Assembly: GCA_035626475.1 (NCBI GenBank)
Contig: DASPNP010000030.1
Location: 1-26,845 of the forward strand
From: DASPKT01 sp035626475
Lineage (GTDB): Bacteria > Pseudomonadota > Alphaproteobacteria > Azospirillales > Azospirillaceae
Direction of reading: 5' to 3'
DNA: 26,845 bases
The notes under the pieces are model-generated. The model worked only from the letters and a program-made list of their open reading frames with translations. It made no database searches and was not told where the DNA came from. Shown here piece by piece: positions 16,389 through 23,306 of the stretch (positions are counted from its first letter, which is position 1; the number at the start of each line of letters is the position of its first letter). The position numbers were made by a program, and so were the translations under genes.

Positions 16389-18308
16389 TCACGCCGGAAG
16401 CATGGACCGGATCTCCGCCAGGGCGGATTGCCGTTGCGCCGCGAGGGAGTCGCTGATCGGCCATTTCAGCATCGGCGATTTCGACGGCGTCTGCGGCGTC
16501 GTCAGGGCGGTCAGGGAGCAGGGCCCCTGGCTGCCGTCGTCGCAGACGGTGGTGGCGAAGGTCTGCGCCGGCGTGATGATCGTCGCATTGTAGGCGTAGC
16601 TCGGCGGCACGTCGTTCTCATCCACGTAGGAGGCCGCGATCTCCAGGGTGCCGGGCTTGGTCGCGATGGCGGCGTTCGTCAGCGTCACCATGCCGAGCTT
16701 GGCATTGGTGAAGTCCACCCCCTGAAGGGCGGCGCCCGCCATCAAGACCTGCGCGCCCTGGCCGTTCTTGAAGGTGACGTTCCTGAAGCTGGCGCCGACC
16801 AGACAGGCGGCGGCGAAGGAGCCCGCGAGGAAGGACGGAATCGCCGAGAAGTCGACCTCGGCCAGGAACGCGTTGGAGAAGTTGGTGCCGTTGATCGAGG
16901 CCCCCCGCAGCGACACCGCGTCGCCCCACAGGACCGCGAAGGCGCAGTCGGCGTAATCCAGCACCGCGTTGGTCAGGACGCATTGATAAAGGGTCGCATA
17001 GACCAGGGTCGCGCCCTCACCGGCCGCGTCGCCGCCCAGCACCGCCTGGCTGAAGTTGCTGAAGGACAGGTCGCAACCCGAGAGGTTGGTGCCCTTGAAG
17101 CTGCTCTGCTGGAAGTTCGCGTACTGGATGGTGCGGCCATGCAGGCCGGCCACCCTGTCGAAGACCGAGTTCTGGCCGTTGATGGGGCTCTCCTGGGTGG
17201 AGAAGGATTGCGGCAGCCCCTGGATCGTGGCCCCGGCGAGGTTGAGGTAGGACCAGTCCTTGCCGAACCAGCTCGCCTGGACCGTCATGCCGCTGAAGTT
17301 GTTGGTCGTCGTCGGCCCCTGGGCAAGCTTCAGGACCGGGTCGAAGATGCAGCCGTTCAGGACGGCGCCGGCGAAGTTGATGCCCTCGAAGGTGGCGCCG
17401 GTGAATTTGCACCCGGTCAGCGTCGCCTTCGCAAAGGTAGCGTTGATGAGGGTGCAGCCGCTGAAGTCGCAGTTGGTGATGGCTCCCGTGAACGTGCAGT
17501 TCTGGAGGACCGACCGGCTGAAGTCGCAGTTGGTGACGGCTCCCGTGAACGTGCAGTTCTGGAGAACCGACCGGCTGAAGTCGCAGCCGCTGGTCGTGCC
17601 GTTGAAGGTGAAGTTCTGCAGGGTGAGGGTGAAGGGACCATCGCTCAGATTGTCGCCGCCCTGGCTGTTGAAGACGCAGTTGGTGGCGCCCTGCGTGAAC
17701 GCCGCGTTGGCGACCGTCGTGTTGCCGGTGCCCGCCATCAGGTCGAACCGCAGGCCGGACGCCTGTCCCCACCAGGAGAGCGTGCCGCCGGGAACCAGGC
17801 AGTAGAGTTTGAGCGGGCTGGCTTGCAGCTGCTGCTGATGCTGTCCTCCGCTGGTGACGATCAGGTTGCCGTTGCTGGTGCTGAGGCCGCACGGATGGAA
17901 CCCGCCGCCGTCGAAGGCGACGCTGAGCGGCTGTGACTGGCTGTTGGTCAGGTTCAGGTTGAAGACCGCGGCCTGGGTCGGATCGGGCGAGTTGGCGACC
18001 AGGGTCGAGCCGGGTCCCGCACTCAGGAAGTTGCCGGATTGGGTGTCCTGCAGAATGCACCCCGTCACCGGGGCGCCGTCGTAGGGCGGCGTGAAGGTGC
18101 CCTGATAGGCGATGAATTGCGATGAAACCCCGACGGCGCAGTAGAGACTTTTGTAGAAGTCCAGGAATCTGATCACCGTCTCCCCGGTGACCTTCACCTG
18201 GAACTGGCCGTAGGCGATGTTGGTGACGTGCAGCGCCCACCAGTTCTGGTTGGAGTCCCCGATGGCGGAGGAGCTGTTCGGGGGAGCGATCGTGATGTCC
18301 GAGGTCAT
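16389..18308 (-). CDS. large pentapeptide-repeat protein
   Basis: Protein of 639 residues. Residues 1 to about 195 are a beta-rich, non-repetitive domain (WWALHVTNIAYGQFQVKV, GCILQDTQSGNFLSAGPGS), which might be beta-trefoil-like. From about 203 to 556 come blocks of pentapeptide repeats of the A(N/D)LxG kind, with F or L at the centre: CDFSR SVLQN CTFTG, INATFAKATLTGCKFTGATF, FKGTNLSGCDLSFSNFSQAV. Such repeats fold into right-handed beta-helices. There is no signal peptide or membrane segment. AAGGAG stands 9 bases before the ATG, and the gene begins 29 bp after the 1063-residue gene, so they form an operon. It is far larger than Qnr-type proteins and has no DNA-gyrase hallmark. Function unknown. 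Confidence 0.9.
   Translation of the reverse strand: MTSDITIAPPNSSSAIGDSNQNWWALHVTNIAYGQFQVKVTGETVIRFLDFYKSLYCAVGVSSQFIAYQGTFTPPYDGAPVTGCILQDTQSGNFLSAGPGSTLVANSPDPTQAAVFNLNLTNSQSQPLSVAFDGGGFHPCGLSTSNGNLIVTSGGQHQQQLQASPLKLYCLVPGGTLSWWGQASGLRFDLMAGTGNTTVANAAFTQGATNCVFNSQGGDNLSDGPFTLTLQNFTFNGTTSGCDFSRSVLQNCTFTGAVTNCDFSRSVLQNCTFTGAITNCDFSGCTLINATFAKATLTGCKFTGATFEGINFAGAVLNGCIFDPVLKLAQGPTTTNNFSGMTVQASWFGKDWSYLNLAGATIQGLPQSFSTQESPINGQNSVFDRVAGLHGRTIQYANFQQSSFKGTNLSGCDLSFSNFSQAVLGGDAAGEGATLVYATLYQCVLTNAVLDYADCAFAVLWGDAVSLRGASINGTNFSNAFLAEVDFSAIPSFLAGSFAAACLVGASFRNVTFKNGQGAQVLMAGAALQGVDFTNAKLGMVTLTNAAIATKPGTLEIAASYVDENDVPPSYAYNATIITPAQTFATTVCDDGSQGPCSLTALTTPQTPSKSPMLKWPISDSLAAQRQSALAEIRSMLPA
17461..17574 (-). 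repeat. two tandem 57-bp copies inside the pentapeptide gene
   Basis: 17461-17517 and 17518-17574 are tandem copies identical at 55 of 57 bases, encoding CDFSRSVLQNCTFTGAITN and CDFSRSVLQNCTFTGAVTN. A third, diverged start of the unit follows at 17575. The unit is 19 residues, not a multiple of five, so each copy steps out of the pentapeptide register by one residue. Confidence 0.9.
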
Positions 18309-18337
18309 GGTCTGGTCTCCTTGGTTCTGGCGGCTGG

Positions 18338-21300
18338 TCACGGCGGGGTGGGGATCCAGTGGCTCACGGTCGGTTCGGGCCAGCCGGCCGCTCCCGTCAT
18401 CGATTGGTAGTTCAGCGTGTAGATGTCCCGGGTGATGGCCACGGCGAAGCTCGCCGCGGCGATGCCGGTGGTGCTGGTCAGGACCGCGCCGCCCGCCGGC
18501 GGGTAGACGTCGAGCACGTAGTCGGACAGGGCCGAGCCGTCCGCGAGGTAGTACAGGACGAAGACGTAGCCCTGGGTGTCGACGGCGATCTCCAGATAGG
18601 TCGCCAGCTGGGTCTGCTCCCGCAGCGGGAAATAGGAAAGTTGGCTGGACGCGGCCCCGAAGATGCGGGTTGGATTTCCCGACAGGTCGAAGGCCTGTAC
18701 CCGCGCGGGTGCGTTCGACGTGCCGTCCCCCGCCTCCAGCACGTAGAGGGCGGCCGTCGGCGCGATCGCCAGGGCGACCGGGTTGGTCAGAAGTCCCTCG
18801 CGGGTGCCCGGGCCGCAGATCAGGGTTGCCGTGACGGGCGACGTGGACGAGCCCGCGCTCGGCAGCATGATCATCTGCAGCGACGAGAGCCCCGCCGAGA
18901 GGCCGAAGGCGCGGCCCTGCGGATGGATGGCGATGCGGTCGATCGGCGTCAGGAAGGTGCCCCAGCTGGTCGAGAGGGCGGCGGCGAGATCGGGCGGCTC
19001 GTTGAAGACGATGGGAAAGCCGCGCAGCTGGTACCCCGATCCGGGCCGCATCGGGTCGTAGGCGCCGCCGGAAGGATCGAGGAAGAAGCCGCTGACGGCG
19101 CCGGCCGCCGGCAGCATCATCAGGCCCGGCGCGGGGGCGGCCGTGTAGCACACGCCCGGATTGGCGAGCCCGGCGCCCGGCTTCTCCGCGATCGACAGGG
19201 TCTGCACGAGATAGGCGGGAATGCCGTTGTTGACGGCGCCGCCGGCCCGGTTCAGCGGCAGGGTGATGTCGGTGCCCTGCCAGCTGTAGGCGATGGCGGC
19301 GGCCGGGGAGCACAGGCTCAGCGCGCCCAAGGTCCGGACGGGATCGTCCCCGTCGGTCACCAGGACCGTCGGCGGGGCGGCCGTGGCCTTCCAGGCGTAG
19401 GTGCCGCCGGCACAGGTCGTGATCTCCTTGTGCGTCCACCGCGTGTCGCCGCTGATGGGCACCGGGTTGTCGGTGATCGTCAGCGCGGTGGTGATGGTCC
19501 CCGACGTGCGGCTCATGGTCAGCGGGGCGGAGCTGCCCTGTCCGGCGACCCAGCCGTTGGACGCGTGGAAGACCGCGGTCACGGTGGCTTTGCCCGCCGC
19601 CGGCACGCCGGTGAAGCTGACCACGATCGGCGTGCTCCGCGTCGTCGGGATGTTGCCGCGGATGGTCGCCACCGGGCTGGTCGCCTCGCCGTCGTAGCTG
19701 ACCAGCACCGTGTATCCCGTCGCCGAGGGCGGGAAGAGATGGGTCGACGGGTCGGGCGAGATGGTGACGTCGAGGTCGACCGTGTTGGTCAGGCCGACCT
19801 TGTACACGGGCACGCTCTGGCTGATGTCGTAGGTGGTGATCCCCAGATCCATGCCGACGATGGCCGTGCCCAGCCATTGGGCCGCCACGCCGATGACCTC
19901 GCCCGCGGCTGCGGCCGTGCCGCCCGTCTTGACGAGCCAGGCGCTGAGCGCCTTCATCATGAGCGTGGCCAGCTTCTCCCCGAAATGCTCGAGGAAGCCG
20001 ATGGGATCGGTGATCAGGTAGGCGAGCGCGCCGGTGGCGACGCCGGGTGCCAGCGCGTAGAACAGCGTCTGCATGAAGCTGGCGTCCGACGTGAGGCTCT
20101 TGATGATCGAGCTCTGCTCGATGGCGTCGCCCAGCCCCAGCAGGATCGGCGGCAGCAGCAGCTCGTACAGGCAGGTCAGGGCGGCACCCGACGGCGTCAC
20201 GTCGTGGTCGACGGCCCCGGAGAACGCCGCCGCCCCGAAGAAGAAGTTCACATAGGCGACCGTGTCCGGCACCGGGACGGTGATGGTGACGGGATCGCCG
20301 GATATGGGCACGCCGCAGATGGTGCCGACCGGCGGGATCGCCTGGACCCAGCGCTTGATCTGGGCGTCGCCGCCGTCGATGCACCGCAACCCGTCGGGCA
20401 GGCCCACCGCCTTCTGCATGCCGTTGGTGCTCAGATAGGCGTCGTCGAGCGTGATCGGTGTGTTGGTGGCGTCGCTGAACTGAATATAGGCCGACAGATG
20501 GCGCAGATAGTTGTTGGTGACCGTCAGCGACAGCTGGCCGTTCTCATAGCTCACCTTGTCGGCGCTGAAGCCGGAATAGGCGGACACGTTGGTGAGCTGC
20601 CAGCCGGTCCCGCCGGTCCGGGGCGGCCGCGCCGGCGCGCCGACCGCCGCCACCGCGCCGTAGCTGGCGTTCGCGGTGCCGTATGGCTGGTTCCAGAGCT
20701 GGTTCTCGAGCGTGGCGTCGTTCCGCGCCAGCGCGATGGCGGCATTCAGGGGCTTGGCCATGGCGGTGACCAGCCCGGGGTTCCACACCAGCCTGTACAT
20801 GAGTTGGTTGGTGACGGGGTCGAGAATGGCGTTGCCCGCCGCGTCGACGCTCGCGGTCGGCGTGCGCCAGCCATCGCCCAGCTTATGGATCGTGTAGGCG
20901 ACGTCGCTCATGCCGGCCGCGGCGACGGTGCCGCTGTTCAGCACCGAGGCGTAGATGTAGGCCGGATACTGGGTCGTCCCGTTCAGATGCATCAGGGCGA
21001 CGTGGTGGAACAGCAGCGCCACCGCCGTGCTCTGGGCGTCGGCGTAGCTGATCGACGCCGTCAACAGGGCGGCCAGACCCTCCTTGTCCAGGGAGTCGGG
21101 AATCTCGACCGCGCCCAGCCCATGGACGCCCAGCCGCGCCCGGAGATGCCGACGGGCCTCCTCCGCCGGCGGATGGGCGGACGATGCGGCGGCCAGCCGC
21201 ACGCTCTCGGAGGGGATGACCAGATTCTCGATATACATCGGGTTGATCTGGTAGGAGGTGCTGCCGACCGTCAGCGTCACCGTTTCCCGCACGCAGCCGA

Positions 21301-21529
21301 GCGCCACGGATTGGGCGGAGGAGTCGACATCGACGTAATGGGTGAGGCGCTGGTCGGGCACGTGCCGGTAGAACAGGCAGTCGCGCTTCAGCGCGACCCG
21401 GGTCTCGGCGGTATGCGGGACGAGTTTGAACGTCTTGCGGCCCACCGTGTAGCTGCATCCCGCTCCCCCATCCCTGTGGGCGGACAGATCGAGGTGGATA
21501 CGGCGGCGTTCCCTTGCTTGGCTTTGCAT
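18338..21529 (-). CDS. large beta-rich protein of unknown function with central hydrophobic helices
   Basis: Protein of 1063 residues that I do not recognise with confidence. Residues 1-130 include a beta segment (CSYTVGRKTFKLVPHT...VALGCVRETVTLTVGS). 300-445 look like a beta-sandwich (LTNVSAYSGFSADKVSY, LSAYIQFSDATNTPITL). About 450-560 is a hydrophobic helical stretch (LLLPPILLGLGDAIEQ, GVAAQWLGTAIVGMDLG) without charged breaks typical of ordinary membrane proteins. 590-665 resemble an Ig-like fold. About 855-1063 carry NHL-like segments (IDRIAIHPQGRAFG, NPVALAIAPTAALYVLEAGD, LEIAVDTQGYVFVLYYLADG), perhaps a small beta-propeller. No signal peptide. The start at 21529 was chosen for GGGAGA 7 bases upstream; an ATG 8 codons earlier lacks a ribosome site. 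It is first in an operon with the pentapeptide gene. Confidence 0.88.
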   Translation of the reverse strand: MQSQARERRRIHLDLSAHRDGGAGCSYTVGRKTFKLVPHTAETRVALKRDCLFYRHVPDQRLTHYVDVDSSAQSVALGCVRETVTLTVGSTSYQINPMYIENLVIPSESVRLAAASSAHPPAEEARRHLRARLGVHGLGAVEIPDSLDKEGLAALLTASISYADAQSTAVALLFHHVALMHLNGTTQYPAYIYASVLNSGTVAAAGMSDVAYTIHKLGDGWRTPTASVDAAGNAILDPVTNQLMYRLVWNPGLVTAMAKPLNAAIALARNDATLENQLWNQPYGTANASYGAVAAVGAPARPPRTGGTGWQLTNVSAYSGFSADKVSYENGQLSLTVTNNYLRHLSAYIQFSDATNTPITLDDAYLSTNGMQKAVGLPDGLRCIDGGDAQIKRWVQAIPPVGTICGVPISGDPVTITVPVPDTVAYVNFFFGAAAFSGAVDHDVTPSGAALTCLYELLLPPILLGLGDAIEQSSIIKSLTSDASFMQTLFYALAPGVATGALAYLITDPIGFLEHFGEKLATLMMKALSAWLVKTGGTAAAAGEVIGVAAQWLGTAIVGMDLGITTYDISQSVPVYKVGLTNTVDLDVTISPDPSTHLFPPSATGYTVLVSYDGEATSPVATIRGNIPTTRSTPIVVSFTGVPAAGKATVTAVFHASNGWVAGQGSSAPLTMSRTSGTITTALTITDNPVPISGDTRWTHKEITTCAGGTYAWKATAAPPTVLVTDGDDPVRTLGALSLCSPAAAIAYSWQGTDITLPLNRAGGAVNNGIPAYLVQTLSIAEKPGAGLANPGVCYTAAPAPGLMMLPAAGAVSGFFLDPSGGAYDPMRPGSGYQLRGFPIVFNEPPDLAAALSTSWGTFLTPIDRIAIHPQGRAFGLSAGLSSLQMIMLPSAGSSTSPVTATLICGPGTREGLLTNPVALAIAPTAALYVLEAGDGTSNAPARVQAFDLSGNPTRIFGAASSQLSYFPLREQTQLATYLEIAVDTQGYVFVLYYLADGSALSDYVLDVYPPAGGAVLTSTTGIAAASFAVAITRDIYTLNYQSMTGAAGWPEPTVSHWIPTPP

Positions 21530-22181
21530 GGCGCTCTCCCTTGGTCCGGCCATGACCCGGCGATCAGAGACGGTTCTTCTCCCGTTTCCGGTGAGAAGCC
21601 TTCTCCGCGCGATTCAGGGCTGGTTGTGAATTCAGGCGCTCGAAGCGTTATTCGAGACGGCCCGCGCGGGCAAGCCCATAGGATGCATTAGAAAGGTCGG
21701 TACCGCTCATTTGGCCGGAGACGGCGCGGTGATCGCGCGACCATTGAGCCGCGGCTGGGGACTCTAGCCGCCATGCAGCTGCATCGGAAAGAGAGTTTTA
21801 ACTATCTGATAATCTTGTGAATGGCTCTTCGCGGTGCCCTTCAGGCGTCCGGCGGGGCGAGCGGCGGCCCGGGTTGGGGATGGATGCGCCATTCCTTGTC
21901 AAGGCTTCGCGGTCTATCCTTCAGGATGGTATGCCCGCCCGGGCCATGGCGCCGGTCTCGATTACCTGCCCGTCCTTGCGGACATCGTGCCGGTTGCTCC
22001 GCGTGCAACGCCGAGATCACCGATTGGGCCGGGGAGTCATGCGCCGTCCCGAGTCTCCGCGCCGTCGACCTTGGCCGCGACGCGGTCTCCCGGAAAGGCT
22101 GGACGCCCATCCGCCAGGACCACCAATCCCCCGGACGGCGGCCGACGGTTTCCTGGCGACGGTATCGAGGTCGGCGCCGCC
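21530..22181. other. gene-free region upstream of the two-gene operon
   Basis: About 650 bp. The frames that stay open here are low-quality mirror frames. The part near 21554-21720 should hold the promoter of the minus-strand operon and contains an inverted repeat CTCGAA (21639-21644) / TTCGAG (21651-21656) and a palindrome GAGAAG-C-CTTCTC at 21593-21605. A short AT-rich patch lies near 21795-21815. I see no RNA gene. Confidence 0.4.
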
Positions 22182-22370
22182 TTACCGCTCTTCCCTTGGC
22201 TTTCCGGGAAAGCCCCCGGTCCTCACGATCTGCAGGTTGAGGTCGGTCTCGATGAGGAGCCCCTCGACACGGCCCCCGAGTTCGATGACCGAATCCCGCT
22301 CCGCCGGCGTCGTGGCCTGACGCGCCTCGGCGTAGATGCGGCGGACGATCCTGTATTTGTTCGCGCCCAC
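22182..22370 (-). CDS. small orphan protein of unknown function
   Basis: Protein of 62 residues starting at a GTG (MGANKYRIVRRIYAEAR), with GGAG 9 bases upstream; a TTG five codons earlier is a possible but poorer start. Composition is clearly protein-like and G/C-ending codons dominate: two helices (YRIVRRIYAEARQA, AERDSVIELGGRVEGLLIET) and a strand (DLNLQIVRTG), then a basic tail. No family recognised, no signal peptide. It is alone, divergent from the exported protein gene at 22709. Confidence 0.5.
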   Translation of the reverse strand: MGANKYRIVRRIYAEARQATTPAERDSVIELGGRVEGLLIETDLNLQIVRTGGFPGKPREER

Positions 22371-22708
22371 TGTCCCCGTCTCCAAACCGGCGGCCCCCGC
22401 GAGGCATTCCCGTCCCGCCCACGATCCGCAGGACGGCCCTCATCCCCTCGTCGCCGATGAATATAGGACATTTCTCCTCCGCGAAGAGCCATGACAATTC
22501 CCATGTCAGCCGCTTGTCACCGCTCCCGCCTCGCCATGGAACGGAGCCGGTCCTCCGGCGGCCGCCGCAGATGATGCCGGCCCCCGGCGGATGTCCGCGG
22601 GACCGGTTCGTGATCATTGAACGGCGCGGACCTCCCGGCGATACTACCTCGAAAGATTGTCGCGGCAGGGCGGGCGTCATGGCTGAGAGGGGCCGCGGGA
22701 GCGGTTCG
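22371..22708. other. divergent intergenic region
   Basis: About 340 bp between the small orphan gene and the exported-protein gene. An AT-richer island near 22455-22500 probably contains promoters. A minus-strand GGAGGAGAA followed by ATG at about 22470 opens only an arginine-rich frame, so I do not call a gene there. Confidence 0.35.
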
Positions 22709-23245
22709 ATGCGTCGATGGCGGCCGCCGGCCTGGTGCCGGATGGCGTGCCTGATCCTGCTCCTGACGGGCCTGTGCACAGGGCGGGGAATGGCCATGAT
22801 CGAACCCATCATGAGCGATCTCGGCCGGGTCGGCGTGCTCGTCCATGTCGAACCGGGGCCGGACGCCGGGGTGCTTCGCCCGCTCCTGGAGGCGGCGCTG
22901 CTGGCCGAGGCCCGCCGATCCTTCACCCGGGTGCCGGTGGAGCCGCTCCCGCTGGCCGACGGGCGCCTGCTGGAGGCCGACCGCGTCACGCTGGTGCTGC
23001 ACGCCACGCCGCTGGCGAGCGGCTCGGTGGTGCCCGGAACGGCGGGCACCCTGCTGCTGCTGTCGCTCCGCCGCTTCCGCCACGATCCGCGGCTGCCGCC
23101 GGGCGCCGTCGTCGAGGCCCCGCCGGTGGCGCTCCACCTGCCGGGTCCGCCGGACGCGGGCGCGTTGCGGGAGGCGGTCGGGCGGCTGCTGGACGGCACG
23201 TTGGGCCGGCGACCGGCCGGGGTGCGCAAGGCACCGAAGGAATAG
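22709..23245 (+). CDS. exported protein of unknown function upstream of the protease
   Basis: Protein of 178 residues with an arginine-rich start and hydrophobic segment (MACLILLLTGLCTGRG) that reads as a signal peptide or membrane anchor. The remainder alternates strands and helices (RVGVLVHVEPGPD, RPLLEAALLAEARRSF, RVTLVLHATPL, GTLLLLSLRRF) and has no cysteine after the leader. I recognise no family. The ATG at 22709 is chosen for GGGAG 8 bases upstream; in-frame ATGs at 22679 and 22742 are alternatives. It ends 61 bp before the metalloprotease on the same strand. By position it could be an inhibitor, chaperone or secretion accessory of the protease, which is only a guess. Confidence 0.7.
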   Translation: MRRWRPPAWCRMACLILLLTGLCTGRGMAMIEPIMSDLGRVGVLVHVEPGPDAGVLRPLLEAALLAEARRSFTRVPVEPLPLADGRLLEADRVTLVLHATPLASGSVVPGTAGTLLLLSLRRFRHDPRLPPGAVVEAPPVALHLPGPPDAGALREAVGRLLDGTLGRRPAGVRKAPKE

Positions 23246-23306
23246 CGCATGCGACCGAGACCGGTCGCTGCGGGGGCGGCGGCCGGTCCATGAGGGGGGA
23301 AGCGAG

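Noticed and set aside
17461..17574. CRISPR-like array
   Set aside because: Only two contiguous copies without spacers, in frame within a coding gene; it is a tandem duplication.
18309..20384. Reading the pentapeptide protein as a 1331-residue protein with an N-terminal extension
   Set aside because: The extension overlaps the upstream gene in another frame and is low-complexity; the ATG at 18308 has AAGGAG at the right distance.
18359..21691. A 1110-codon plus-strand open frame opposite the 1063-residue gene
   Set aside because: Its translation is an Arg/Gly/Asp/His-rich string with no fold pattern; the minus frame has a ribosome site, normal composition and operon spacing.
21817..22320. 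Overlapping plus-strand frames of 139-208 codons
   Set aside because: Arg/Pro/Ser-rich with no consistent codon bias or ribosome site; the short minus-strand gene at 22182-22370 explains part of the coding signal.
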